This document shows, piece by piece, positions 10,932-22,839 of a stretch of 64,000 nt of DNA. Below the pieces are notes generated by a model. It was not told where the DNA came from. It was given only the letters and a program-made list of their open reading frames with translations, and made no database searches. Location of the stretch: contig CM026573.1 in assembly GCA_015143295.1 (NCBI GenBank), positions 10,266,378 to 10,330,377 of the forward strand, given 5' to 3'. How positions within the stretch are numbered: position 1 is the first letter of the stretch; each line of letters starts with the position of its first letter. A program made the translations under genes and the position numbers. Origin of the DNA: Tetracentron sinense. Lineage: Eukaryota; Streptophyta; Magnoliopsida; Trochodendrales; Trochodendraceae.

Positions 10932-13035
10932 TGTAGAACCCCGGATCCTGCTCGCATAGCCTATGAAGAGTGCTGTGAATAGTGCAAGTGAATAGTGTGT
11001 TAAGGCTTAAAGCCTTGAATTTTGTAATGGTTGTGTTATTATGTGAAAGAGGATTTTGGATTCTAATTTATGTTCATGGTATTATGAATGTTTTAAAGTC
11101 TTAAGAGAGTTTCAATTTAATGTTGTGAGAGTTAAAACATAAGTTGTAAAAAGTTCTAAGTGTGAAAAGGAGGGATGTCTAACATACCCTCAAATTTAAG
11201 GAGCTCTAGAATTCGTACCGCTGATCAGAATCGAATAATTCTTGAATTTTTGGAAAGATATCGAAACCCTCTTCGAGGTTTATGTTTATTGATTTTTCAG
11301 ATTTCTAGTGAAAGTTGGGTCAAATGTTAGATTTACGGAAACGAGTTTGCTGAAATTCTGGTCTGCTGTAACCAATTCAGACTAGTCAGCTTTAGATCCC
11401 ATTTATACAATTAAGAACTCAAAATTGGGATTTGGTCATTAGACACAAAATTGTTTCCCTTTGAATAAAGAGTCCAACACAAGTTGAGTCGTCAAAATCC
11501 AATAAGCGAGTCAAAAGTTATGGTCGAAATACCAAAGCGGGAAAACAGGCCAAGTCAGTGTTCCAATTCGTCGACGAATTGAGCTGGGGGCTGAATTTTG
11601 GCGACGAATTCAACCCAAAAAATGGCAAAACCACCCAAAAATGATATGTAATTTGCCACAGACCTTGGAGGATATTTTTCTAAGGGGTTTTGGTAACCTT
11701 TGGTCTATAAATAGAAAGGGATTTCATGGGTTTGATCTACTCAAACCCTAAGCTTGGATTTTTGAGAGATTGAAGAAGAGAAGAAGGCTGGAAGTTGTTT
11801 GAGTGTTCTGAGTTTGTGATTTCCATCAGAGGAGGAGTTCTTCTTGATTCATTTGGTGTTCTAAAGCTTGGAATTCTCCAAGGTGAGTTCGTGGTTGGTG
11901 TATAGGAGCAAAAGTGAAGCTCTGTTCTTCTTCCAGAATTCAAAGTTCACTTCCCAAGCTAGGATCAAGCTTTTCAAAGCTTGGATCTTATTCCTCAAGC
12001 TTGTTTCTCATTCTACAGAAGTGTAAAACTTCTTTTTAAGGTAGATACGCTCTACTAGTTTCCAATTTCAAAATCTCTCTCTTTGAAAATCCTTAAGAAA
12101 GTATATATGTTTTGATGAAGACTAGTAGGAAATCCTACTAGCCATGATGTGATGATGATATGTTAAGACCAAATGAAATAAGTGATCCAATGATGAATTC
12201 GAACATGTGACATGTGTAAATGATTATTTAATTTTGTTTTGAATGAATTAGAGAAAAACATATGCCATATGAAGTGTTTTACTTGTCTACCATGTTTATT
12301 CATAATTGTCACATGAACACGAAGTGCATGATCTGAGTTTTTGTATATGTATGTGTATCCGGAAAAGTAAAGCAAAAGAAGAAATGCAAGAATATGTAAG
12401 TAATAAGGGAAAATGATAATGGACCCTTACCCTTGCATGGTTAGCCATTAGGCATTTGGTCCCAAAAGAAGATGTGCAAAGATACCAACGGGGAGGTTTG
12501 GTCACGTAAACGCTAATGGACTCTTACCCTTATATGGTAAGACATTAGTAGAGCTCCCATAAAAGCTATGTTCTGTTTTGAAAAGGAATACTCGGATGCT
12601 AGTATGCGACGGACTATTGATACGGCAACTAGGCATACCTCAATTCCAATTCTGCTCTATTCTGAAAGAGAAAAGTTCTTAAACAAATATAAAAGATATG
12701 AAAAAAACAAATGAAAGAACAAGTTCTGAAAGATAAGTAAAGACGTATATGTTTCGTACAGTATGCACATATATTTGAAAAGAAGGTTTCCGCTTTTGTT
12801 CAGCTTTTGCATGTGTATCCGATGTAACTATTATTGAAAGGATGTGTTATTATGATATTGTTCTCTAGTGGTGTGTATACGTTGAGTATTCCATGCTTAG
12901 CCAAATTTAATCTTTGGCAGGTCATGTGGATGTGTAAGCTTCTGTACCTGGATAGAGGAGGAGTACTATGATCCAGAGCCTACCATGGATCATCATCATG
13001 AGGATAAAGTACTGGATAGGTGGTCCTATTCAAAT
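10932..13035 (+). mobile_element. Gypsy-type LTR (LTR-B), 3' end lost
   Basis: Starts TGTAGAACCCCGG, like the 3' LTR at 28643 (TGTAGAGACCTG). The two share long blocks, for example AACATACCCTCAA, AGATATCGAAACCCTCTT, AAATTCTGGTCTGCTGTAA and GTCAGCTTTA, with roughly 80% identity by eye over 11176-11540, so they are related subfamilies and not a pair from one insertion. TATA box TCTATAAATAG at about 11704-11714. The expected end GGGTCGTTACA is missing: sequence passes directly into a CACTA-type end near 13036, implying a deletion. No internal region or PBS follows. Confidence 0.65.
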
Positions 13036-13420
13036 TGTCGTTAGTTTATTGGGAAAAATGACAGCCTATCACCATCATAAATATAAACGATGGCTATGGC
13101 CGTTGTTTATCGTGTTATTTTTTTTAAATGATTAATATAACTAAACGACTGCCATTAGCTATCGTTTTGAAGAAATTTTTTTTAAAAAATATTTATTTCA
13201 TCCCTACTAAACCTGTCATTTTTACTTGTTATCTTCTAGCTGTAAATTCACTTCTAATAAATTCCAACCATCGCATCCAACTTTCTTCTATCATCATCTC
13301 TACATAATCATCAATCACACAGATAATTTAACCACAAAACATAATTACTTAACAAATTTACATGCCAATACATCTTGTATCTAAGTACCATAAAATAATA
13401 TGATTTCAAAATGACAAAAG

Positions 13421-13684
13421 TCAAATAAATTTTACACAATATTTGGGCCAAATAATAGTTTCGCCAATGGTAGTATCTCCAAGTGTTCCCTCCCTTTGAT
13501 ATAAATCTGTATTTGGATAATAGATGTCATCTACTATAATGTTATATACTTTGGGATGTTGTGCCGCATCTCCCTGAATCCGTTTCAATGCAACAATAGT
13601 CCCCCTGAATTTTTTAATAAATAGGTCGTGGAAATTTGGGGTGACTCGGGGAGAGCTGGCGAAGACCACCTTGCCTACAAACAT
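13421..13684 (-). pseudogene. CACTA transposase C-terminal fragment
   Basis: An 87-residue frame. Its last third has the shape YNIIVDDIYYPN ... TLGDTTIGETIIWPKYCV, resembling the IGEAV...IAWP C-terminal region of plant En/Spm Transposase_24 proteins; the initial VGKVVFASSPR may match their VAxGxVxSTDP-like stretch. It lies on the same strand and downstream of the main fragment at 16.6-17.6 kb, separated by intron or inserted sequence. The first Met may be a chance start at an exon boundary. Recognised from memory of family patterns, without a database search. Confidence 0.5.
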
Positions 13685-13699
13685 TAAGAAAAGTCGATT

Positions 13700-16197
13700 T
13701 AAAAATAAAAATCGAAAGAAATCAATCTACGAGATTATTCAGCAAAGATACCATAAGATGTTAGATAACAACAAATTTACTTGTAGATAAGAGAAACTTA
13801 GATCATATGGTTCACTCCATATATAGTCGTATTCCAATAAATTTATCTGTTTTTTTATGAATGAAAGCTAACCAATTTAAGACTTCTAATTATATCATAA
13901 ATCAAATGTGTGAAGGAATGAAATTTATCAAAATTGCTATTAGGTACTTGTAGTGCTTATGTTCTTTGGGCAAAGTTCTTTCTTCTCTAATACTTGCAAG
14001 CTCTATGTTTTAGTTTTTTTTTAAAAAAATCTTAACCTTTTAAAATTAGTTAAGTGTTTCTCCCGATGCATTACTACTATTTAGCAAATCCAATATCTCT
14101 CAAACTAAAATGCCAGGAATAAATAACCATACGATGCTAATTTGAAGGATGCAAGTTAGAGTGTGTGTACCTTCCAAAAGAAAAGTTGGAGTCTGTGTGC
14201 ACGATAAAATAAGTGCTCCATGAACCATGGTTAGATTTTTTTATAGAAAATTCATGACAAAACTATAAAGAATGATTTATTTGATATTATATCATCCTAG
14301 CGGAAGGCATGTGCGATGCACGTAGTGTACGTGTCCTAATAATTACAGAATAGTGGATAAAGTGACAGAAATAAAAATCATGACTCTAATGTATTTGACA
14401 TTCAATACATCGAATTAAATTAAAATAATTGAATTCTAGTGCAATGTAAGTACAAAAATTTTAAATATGATTATTTAATTACATGAGCTTAAATTTGAGA
14501 ATGAAATAAAAGAAAATTTGAAGATTTCCAACTAATATAGTGGCAGCAACAATTGCAATTAAACCGGATTCAAATTTGGTGATAGTGAATTAAAATCAAT
14601 GTATCATGGAATAGTGATGAAAAGAAATGAAATTAATTGAGAATATCATCATACCAAATACACCCAAACAGTCATAACTAAAGGTACCGCTAAGGTGACA
14701 TAAGATATACACTTAGCCTCACCGCATCATATTTTCCTCCGTCTTAGTCACCATTACTGTCCCAATTTTAAGATTGCCCATGCCCAATTATAAATCAGCA
14801 TTTATAATACTGTCTAGGCCCAGAACGTTAAGAAATAGAGTGTAACAGAGACCTTAGGCCCTTGGGTTGTTGGTCTAATCGCACCCAACTACCCATGTTA
14901 GCCCGAGTCAAACTATGTTTCCGGCAAGCGTGTGTATGATTTTCAAATCAAGATCATTGACTCATTGTTCATCATTATACCAGCATTTGCATTAGTACAT
15001 TTATATGTTTATGGATATATGAATACTTTTACTCGCCGTACAGTTAAAAAAATGTGCTTTCGTGTCTCTTGTAACACCCCTTTAACCTTAGTTAAGCTTA
15101 ACTAAATTAAAGTTTAGAAAATTTTAATTAATAAAAACCAAGGTTTGATTGCTTAACCCTAGGGGTGAGTGAATCTTAAACTTTATTGTTGCTTAGAACG
15201 CTATTCTCTCCCCCTTTCCATTTTTGATATTTACCATCTATATCTAGACCCAAAAAAAAAACCCGTAAACACCATTAAAGAAAAAATAATAGAAAATAAT
15301 TAAAAAAAACTGTAAACCAAAAAAAACAAAAAACCTAAGTAGATCTCGCGCTGCGCTATGGTATTCTACATGCTCGACTACTCGATCAGAATAGATTGTT
15401 TGATTTTACAGTGATCTACATTCTTTAAGAAAACAGAGTTAAAGAAACAAAACAAACCTTCAACCTCAGTGTGAATCCAAGTAAAAAAAACACCAAAAAT
15501 TTCAGTGATCTACAATGTTTTAAAAACAGAGTTAAAGAGATAAAACTAAAAATAGAGTTAAAGAAATAAAACTAACCATCAACTTTAGTGAATGGAGATA
15601 ATAAGTTGTGATTTCAGGAAAACAGAAGCCAAAAAGTTTTAAGGTAACCCGTTTGAAATACGTCGTCTTTGAGGGATGAAAATTCTAAATCTCTTTATAG
15701 TAATAGAGAAAAATGAAGAGGTGGGTTTCTTTGGAGGGGAAAACGGTTACTTTTGTGTAGTTACACGTCTATATACATTCTCTCCCACTTATCTTCTCAT
15801 AACTACCAAAACTACTCTTAGGTGGGCTGGCCGTACATCAGCACAAATGCATGTCTCGAAATGCCTTTATATTTGTACTCATTACTCATATTTAAAGTTG
15901 GAAAATAGTTAACGTAACCATGGAAAGTAAATCCTATCTGATTGATAGAAGGGATTCTGGTTGTGGATCAGAATGTGATTCCATACCAGGTTTTCCCTGT
16001 AAGTAGTTTTGCTTTGTGTTTGTCAATAATATGGATTACATTTGAGACCCAAAAAAAAAAAAAAAATAGTCAATCCTCATTGGTCCACGACCCAATTTTA
16101 AATATTCACCTACTATGGTTAAGATTCACTCATCCCTTGGGTTATGCAATCCAACCATGGTTTTTTTTTTTTAAGCAAAATCTTAATTTTATTCTTC
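13700..16197. other. Non-coding interior of the CACTA element with repeat fragments
   Basis: No gene recognised. About 15070-15190 is half of a dispersed repeat (CCTTTAACCTTAGTTAAGC, then GGGGTGAGTGAATCTTAA) also seen at 16080-16200, 39.6-39.9 and 63.64-63.77 kb. About 15480-15600 has a local duplication around CAGTGATCTACA and AAACAGAGTTAAAGA. The 60- to 90-residue frames lack any recognisable feature. Confidence 0.45.
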
Positions 16198-16237
16198 GTT
16201 TACTCTTCTATCACTAGGAGCTGATAGAAGAGTAAAC
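16198..16237. repeat. Perfect 16-bp hairpin
   Basis: GTTTACTCTTCTATCA (16198-16213) and its exact reverse complement (16222-16237) are separated by 8 nt. It borders the repeat fragment at 16080-16200 and may be an end structure of that element. Confidence 0.75.
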
Positions 16238-16385
16238 TCTTAGAAACAAAAGAAAAATTTACTAGACCACCTAGAGATGCTCAGTCATTCCCTATCCATT
16301 TGGAGGATAGTATTTTATTCTCATGCATCCTCAATTATGTAGTAAAGGAGGTTGGTCTGTGTGATTTAATAAAAGGTAAAATTTT

Positions 16386-16432
16386 GTATTGATATGTGAT
16401 TCCAAGAGCTGCTTATGATCACATATCAATAC
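16386..16432. repeat. Perfect 15-bp hairpin
   Basis: GTATTGATATGTGAT (16386-16400) pairs exactly with ATCACATATCAATAC (16418-16432) across a 17-nt loop. Directly downstream, GAAGTTGCAAAAAC-type words repeat three times (about 16441-16565). Origin unknown. Confidence 0.75.
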
Positions 16433-16599
16433 CAAGACTTTGAAGTTGCAAAAACAGTTGCAATGAAACAATTAACTTATCTGGTTTGTGTGAAGTTCTA
16501 TTTAGTTGTATACATAGCCAAGACTTGGAGTTGCAAAAACCAAGATTTGGAAGTTGCAAAAAAAAAGGTATAAAACTCTTTTTCATTCAAGTAAGTGAG

Positions 16600-17560
16600 A
16601 TAAATGATCTTGAAGATGACAAGTTAGAGGGTTATACCTATGAAGTACTACAAAAATTTGAGGAAGATGAACCCCTCATGTTCTCTTCAAAAATTGAAAG
16701 TCGCTTGCTAAGGTCTTCAATTTTCGACTCAAGTGTTTTCTTCTCCCATTTAGTAGCCTCCTTGTAAGGAGCTGACGCACGAATAGTGGTCTTAGAGATA
16801 GCACTACCCATTCCCCTTACACGCCCCCTTCCATCACGACCACAAACCTGATGAAGTAACATAAATTTATATTAAACAAGAAATTACACTAGAAGACATA
16901 CAATACAAGAGGGGAGGAATGAATCACATACCTGTGCAATAGGCTAATTATCTAAATCTACATATCCTAGTGATGGATCCAGGCTAATAATTTGTTGTAT
17001 TTCATCCTACAAAAATATATAATTAGCTAGAAAACTTACATTACTTGCTTATTGATATTAAAAACTAACTAGAGTTTTTATCATCACTATTTATTGGCTT
17101 GTGATAGGAAAAGGGCAAAGCCCCATCCTTCTTTATGTGGGTGACCATGTATACTTCTGTCCTTGTTACTGTTTCATTAGAGCTCTTCTTTTTCTGTAAA
17201 AGAAAGTAAACAAGCATTAACATCTTATTTAATGAATTATAAGGAATTAATAATATCTCCTATTATTACCAAATCTTCGGTAGTTCTAGCTGCTCCTCGT
17301 CCAGGCTCTTCATATGCTCCCTAGAATATTTACCCTTTGCCCGGCGAGCCTTGTCTTCATCTGTTGATATTATATCAACAAAGTTCTCCCAATCTTCTCT
17401 TCTCACCTGATGATGGAGAATTCTTTTCGTTCTGCGTCCGTTTCAAATTTGTCACAATGTTTGTGGAGCTCGTGTTTTCAATTCTTCCAAGCGGAGTTAG
17501 CTTTCGCCAATATTGAACCTTTGTGTGTGATTGAAATATTATACTCAGATTGTGATCAAC
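16600..17560 (-). pseudogene. CACTA Transposase_24-like gene fragment
   Basis: Minus-strand pieces in gene order: about 17400-17290 encodes WENFVDIISTDEDKARRAKG, matching the conserved WxxFVDxxSTxExKxRRxK region of plant Ptta/En/Spm transposase proteins. About 17165-17095 encodes a TEVYMVTHIKKDGALPFP-like stretch (family pattern ELFxxTHxRKDG). 16862-16638 encodes GRDGRGRVRGMGSAIS followed by a charged LESKIEDLSKRLSIFEENM, a likely coiled coil. The intervening sequence contains AT-rich introns or decay. No full frame survives; function was probably DNA binding to CACTA ends. Confidence 0.65.
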
Positions 17561-18912
17561 ATTAGAAGATGAATCAAATTTATCAGTATAAAAAGAAAGT
17601 AAATTCTAATTACAACCACATGCACTTACTAAGACAATTCTCCAAATGAGTTCCTTGATTTCATCTGACACTACAAGCCAACTAGAGTATATAGGTGGAT
17701 AATGTGTCCTCATGACCCTCTCCAAAAACGTCGAAAATTTTGGGGTGCCAATGAATTGCCCATCCTCATTAAATTCCGCTAGCCGACGTTCATCTACACA
17801 AATAGTATAGTACTATAATATTAATTAACCATTAATGACAAATACTAAGCAAATGAATATAATAAACTCACAAGGTTGTGGTGTCTGGCTCTATTTAGAC
17901 CCACTAGGTTGAGACCTACTTGATTGCTCCTCGCTCATTATCTCAATCTTTTATGACAAAACTAATACAAAAATAGAAGAACGAACACTTTGAGATTAAT
18001 AATTAAATGCTACAAAGAATGCTGAAAATTCACTTACATTAATGATATAGGAACAAACTTATAAGTATCCACCAACCAAACAAGTACATAAAGAAACACA
18101 AAACAACAATGAATATGAGTTAGGTCTTTATTCTTTTTCTATAAGTAATTTCTTGGGGAATTATATGAAAGATTGCTTTTGAGTTTCCTATGAATGGAAT
18201 GGTGTTTCTAACCATAGAGACTATTCCACACAAGGTGAGAAGCAAAAAGCCTGTATAAAGTTTATTAGTTAATGCTAATGAAGTATTAAAGCATCACAAC
18301 TTCTCCCTTTTGCTTACACATACAGAGAAGGGAGATGCCTTTGAATGTAGAAATTCTCAACACTGTTATGTTATTTGTACATGGGGTTCTCAGGATCACT
18401 CTAGCATAGCTCAAAAATTATACATATTGTCTTTTCGTATAAATATAATATCTTATAAGGGACTACCAAAACTTATATGTATCACCCATTTCGTATCAGT
18501 TTTAGTAATTTTTATTTCCATGCATCTAGCCCTTCCAAACAAGCGAAAGTGATGGCTAAAACAATGAATAATTCATACTACCTTAAAAGAGTGTCAGCCA
18601 CCTTAGCTTTATCAAAAGGGAAGCCAAATGGTAAAGCTCACTTCAAATCTTAGAAAGCACTAAATGTTAGCCTTAACATGTTTTTTGATAGGATTGGAGG
18701 GTCTTTTGATTCTGGCCAAAGCAGGGAACCTGCCCCGGCTTTAGGTGATGTACAGTATTTTCTTCAATGAATCTTCTATCTTTAAACCAAAAAAAAAAAG
18801 TATTGCATTTAATAACAATACCCCTACAATTCTGTTTTGTGAATGCAAGGAATGATGCAACACCTTCGAGGTATTCAAAAGACATCCTCAGTGCTCTCAT
18901 CCACTTCTTGCT
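17561..18912. other. CACTA interior, nothing further recognised
   Basis: AT-rich, with short frames only (up to 81 residues) and no motif. Minus-strand exons upstream of the Transposase_24 region could lie here (17640-17800 has fairly GC-balanced sequence ending in a CATCTACACAAATAG stretch), but I cannot define them. Confidence 0.3.
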
Positions 18913-19023
18913 TGGGGGGGGGGGGGGGGGGGGGGCGAAGAAGACATCTTTTAGTCAGCTAGGAAAACTTCTTGCTTGGGGGGGGGGGGGGGTCAAAGAA
19001 GACATCTTTTAGTCAGCTAGGAA
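18913..19023. repeat. Duplicated 60-bp unit with G22 and G15 homopolymers
   Basis: CTTCTTGCTT plus a run of 22 G, then GAAGACATCTTTTAGTCAGC, is followed by a second copy whose run is 15 G. The flanks are otherwise nearly identical, so a unit was tandemly duplicated and the G tract changed length. Run lengths may be assembly or sequencing estimates. Long G runs can form quadruplex structures. Confidence 0.8.
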
Positions 19024-19523
19024 AAAATTCAAATGATATAAGAAACTTGGAATCTAATGTTGTCTTAGAAACTTGGAATCCATAAAAATTAGAGAAACCT
19101 CCACCGAATACTCTCAAAAATCTAACCACAAAACAAATTGCAACAAGTGATGTTTATTTCAACAACAAAATCATAAAATAAGTCCTAGGCATTTCAGAAA
19201 CGAGCGTCAAACACTTGATCCCCTCTTCCAAAAAAAAAGAGAGAGAATCGATAGAATAAAGTGAGAACCAAATGCGACTCCCATAGAAAATGTTCGGCAA
19301 TCAATTCCAAAACACTCAGAAAAACCTAAAAAAAACTGCAACTTAATCTATGTGGACCCTAAGAACCTAACCACCTGCATATTCACCCATTATTTAATCT
19401 ATGTGATCCCTCAAATAACTATCAAATCCCCTCTCTTTGCAAGTTAGATAATAGTTTATATGACATAGCTAAAATTAATTGATCAACTAACCATGATAAA
19501 AAATCAACAACTGGAAAGGATAA

Positions 19524-21164
19524 TGTAACGGATAAAATTCGTAAAAAGGAGTAAAAAGAAGGGGTAAAATAGGAATTTCTCACTCTAGCAAATTCTAACA
19601 ATTTAGCCGACATAAGCCCACTTGGGCTATGTGCTGGCTCTCTTGAGTGTTGTCTGGCAAGTGACCTCATCATGACTACACAAGTCATGATGACTCAAAA
19701 TGCCTATAAATAAGCAAGAATCACCAGAAAGAACAGGAGGATGGTGCGAAAGGCAAGAGAGGAGATAAAGGGCAGAAGAAGAAGAGGAAGAGGGAGATCT
19801 GAGAAGCTTGAGTCATTCACACCCCTACCCCGAAGGGCTATGCAGGCGGCCACTCACCTGATTCTCTCATCTTCCTTTGGTGTTCTCTGGCTACTTGATG
19901 CTCTTTATGGCCTCACAATCGTTTATGGCCACCGGATTCTCTCAAATAGGCCATGTCCGCCTGATGCTCTCCCTAAACGGTCACACTGCCACTTGCACGA
20001 CCTTGCAATTAATCATCTGATGAGTGCAATCACACTTGAACTTGTGTCTGACGAAGTGAATAGTGCCGAATCCGTTGTAGCGTTGCTTGCTGTGAATAGT
20101 GCCGAATCCGTTGTAGCGTTGCTTGCTGTGAATAGTGCCGAATACGTTGTCACGTTGTGTTGTGAATAGTGTTGAGCTCGATACCCGTTGTCTGCTGTGC
20201 AACGTGCCCGTTGTCTGCTGTGCAACGTATCCGTTGTCTGATGCACAACGTACCCGTTGCCTGATGCACAACGTATACGTTATCCGAGCTACGTTGTCTG
20301 TGCCTTATCTGAGCTACGTTGTCTGTGCCTTATCTGAGCTACGTTGTCTGTGCCTTATCCGAGCTACGTTGTCAGTGCCTTATCTGAGCTACGTTGTCAG
20401 AGCTATGTTATCCGAGCTAGAGCTACGTTGTCAAAGCTATGTTATCCGAGCTAGAGCTACGTTGTCAGAGCTATGTTATCCGAGCTAGAGCTACGTTGTC
20501 AGAGCTACGTTGTCTGTGCCTTATCCGAGCTACGTTGTCTGTGCCTTATCTGAGCTACGTTGTCCGAGCTACGTTGTCTGTGCCTTATCTGAGCTACGTT
20601 GTCAGAGCTACGTTGTCGGTGCCTTGTCTGAGCTACGTTGTCCGAGCTATGTTGTCTGTGCCTTATCTAAGCCACGTTATCAGAGCTACGTTGTCTGTGC
20701 CTTATCTGAGCCACGTTGTCAGAGCTACGTTGTCGGTGCCTTATCTGAGCTACGTTGTCTGTGCCTTATCCGAGCTACGTTGTCTGTGCCTTATCCGAGC
20801 TGCCTTGTCAGAGCTACGTTGTCTGTGCCTCTACGTTGTCTGTGCCTTATCTGAGCTACGTTGTCTGAGCCATATTCTTTGTGCCTCCTGAGCTACAATC
20901 TCCAGAGCATAACACCAGAGCTCGTCCTCAAGTGCATATACCCAGTGACCTCACGATAAGTATCTCTATACTTTTATGTTCATATGTTCATGTGCTTGTG
21001 CCTTATGTTCATGTGCTTGTGCCTTATACTGACTTTATCATCGGAGCTTATTTCAGGGTGCACACCCGCCCCCTCAGACTCATTCACAAGTGGAGTTTTG
21101 CTATCATTCCTCTACCAGCTGAGCAGCTATAGACGTGTGGCATGTACGGGATTTTTCCCTTTCA
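19524..21164 (+). mobile_element. Solo LTR (LTR-D), target duplication GATAA
   Basis: Begins TGTAACGGATAAAATTCG and ends GGGATTTTTCCCTTTCA. The pentamer GATAA precedes it (19519-19523) and follows it (21165-21169), a perfect 5-bp duplication. TATA box CCTATAAATAAG at about 19703-19713. The downstream leader has a purine-rich stretch and then about 800 bp of tandem repeats. No internal retroelement sequence adjoins either side, so one LTR remains, as after recombination between two LTRs. Lineage not assigned. The 142- and 150-residue frames are carried by the repeats and are not genes. Confidence 0.85.
20045..20875. repeat. Three consecutive minisatellites within LTR-D
   Basis: 20060-20165: three copies of a 36-bp unit containing AATAGTGCCGAATCCG and TTGCTTGCTGTG. 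20180-20275: four units of about 25-30 bp with CCGTTGTCTG.TG.GCAACGT. 20281-20875: over 20 units based on the 25-mer GAGCTACGTTGTC + TGTGCCTTATCY, with shorter 15- to 16-bp variants lacking the TGTGCC part. Near-regular length keeps frames open on both strands, giving false 96- to 150-residue proteins. Confidence 0.9.
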
Positions 21165-21286
21165 GATAATGAGACAGAATTAGATGAACCCTAACTAGAT
21201 AATAGTTTAATTGTACAAACATCATAAATTAAACCCTATATAATTAGAGTATCCCACAAAAAACTAGTCGAATACAGTAAAAGCCA

Positions 21287-21313
21287 ATATATATATATAT
21301 ATATATATATATA
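21287..21313. repeat. (AT)n microsatellite
   Basis: An uninterrupted AT dinucleotide run of about 27 bp in the right interior of the CACTA element. Confidence 0.95.
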
Positions 21314-21984
21314 CAAAATAAGAGGAAAATGCCTACTTGATTAAATCTGATTGAAAACTCTTCAGGAATTCTTACATATTTAAGAAAAAAAAGGGGTTTT
21401 CAAAGAAATCCTTACAGAAAAATATTCCAAAACAATACCTCAAAACGAAAACCTGCTGTTTTTTTCTAAGGAAACAATCGAGCTACCTCATCCCATTCAA
21501 CCAAAAATATAAAATGTGAAGTAATATAGATCTCTATGCTCATTGCTCATTGTAACAGATCTTTTTTTCTAATTAGAAAAAAAAACCCTCTTTTTTTCTA
21601 AGGTTTTCAAAAAGAAAAAAAAAAGTGAAAGAAATTAGAAGAAGAAGAAGAAGGATGGAGGTGAGGACTTACCGATAATAGTAGGATGAACGCTGATAGG
21701 ATCAACGATGAGAGTAAGCGCTGGGAGAAGCGGTGAGCACAACAGGGGTAGCTAGTGGATCTGATGGAAACGAGATCTGATGAAACCCTTGAAAAAATGA
21801 GTGGGTTTCAGTTAATGAAACCTTTGAAAAATCTCTTTACTCCTTTTTTAAAATTTCTTGAAAACATGGAAACGAGAGCTGATGGAGAGGAAGGGGAAGA
21901 GAAGATCAATAGGGTTCGAGTTGTTTGAGAAATCAAGAGAATAACGTACAAGGGAAAAAAAGTAAAGGAAAAGGAAAAAGGATG

Positions 21985-22027
21985 TGCATTGCGGTTGGGG
22001 TTGGGGTTGGGGTTGGGGTTAGGGTTA
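21985..22027. repeat. Telomere-like GGTTGGGGTTAGGG array
   Basis: Four or five GGTTGG/GGTTGGGG units run into GGTTAGGGTTAG. It resembles a degenerate plant telomere repeat (TTTAGGG) but lies within CACTA subterminal DNA. The NPNPNPN frame on the minus strand is a by-product. More likely a local repeat expansion than an old telomere. Confidence 0.7.
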
Positions 22028-22839
22028 GCTAGCAAGAAAGAGCAGCTATTAGTCGTCGTAAACAACGACAAAATTAAATGGATGCTTAAGGCTGTCGTTA
22101 GTTTTAAGGACGATTAAAGGCTGTCATTTTTCCCGACTATTACAGTCCTTTTTTTACCCTTTTTCACGTAGTGTAGGGACATACCTACTGTATAAAGGTC
22201 ACTATCCTCACGGGACATACCTACTATATAAAGGTCACCACCCCGCAAGAAAAGCAAATGAATCACTGAGCCTTCACCCATAGGGGTCATCGCCCAGAGT
22301 CCAATGACTCAATACAACCTTGGGTCCATAGACCCGATGCCATCCTAACTCTCCTGACTATCAGTCAGGGAGGAACCCCGACTCTTAGCAGACCCGCCTC
22401 TTTAGACCTAGTTAAAGAGGGACCACAGATAGTGTTTAACTCAGGTTAGGTTTTCTAACCATAAGAAATCCCAATTATCCCATGCCTCGCTTGGATGATT
22501 GAACCCGTTGGGCCTCACACTCATTGATCAAATCTAAAAGTATACCTTCCCGATGTGGAACATTACATGGCCGATGAACCTTTTCATCGCCTTACAAGTG
22601 TCCAAATATCATCACATCATACAAGCTTGTTCTGTTAGGGAACATATCCGAGCCGATGGATCCGTCCATCCCCCTGCAACATCCAAACAACATCATATCA
22701 TATAAGATCATCCAATAAGGGAACATATGCGGGATAATGGCTCCGTCCATCACCCCTAAAAAATTTCAATAATTATCACATTATACACACACGCCATTCC
22801 AAGTCAACAAATCACGTACCAATCGATCGCTGAGCCTAA

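Larger units (their letters stand above)
13036..22173 (-). mobile_element. CACTA (En/Spm) transposon, left end truncated
   Basis: The right terminus, read on the minus strand, is CACTACGTGAAAAAGGG, followed by a subterminal GGGAAAAATGACAGCC. The same subterminal word occurs on the + strand at about 13053-13069, so the left end is present except for roughly its outermost 35 bp. Transposase-24-type coding remnants lie on the minus strand at 13421-13684 and 16600-17560. A 1.64-kb solo LTR is inserted at 19524-21164. GTCGTT/AACGAC-rich subterminal repeats (22040-22140) are typical of the class. Dead by truncation and frame breaks. Confidence 0.75.

Noticed and set aside
20281-20875. CRISPR-like array
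   Set aside because: Repeats are contiguous or overlapping with no unique spacers, and this is plant nuclear DNA inside an LTR.
19741-20891. Open frames of 96-150 residues with repeated SELRCLCLIRATLSVPYL-like text
   Set aside because: They follow a tandem DNA repeat in a solo LTR, exist on both strands, and have no start context or domain.
21808-22071. Minus frame with NPNPNPNPN repeats
   Set aside because: Made by the telomere-like G-rich tract in CACTA subterminal DNA; no protein family.
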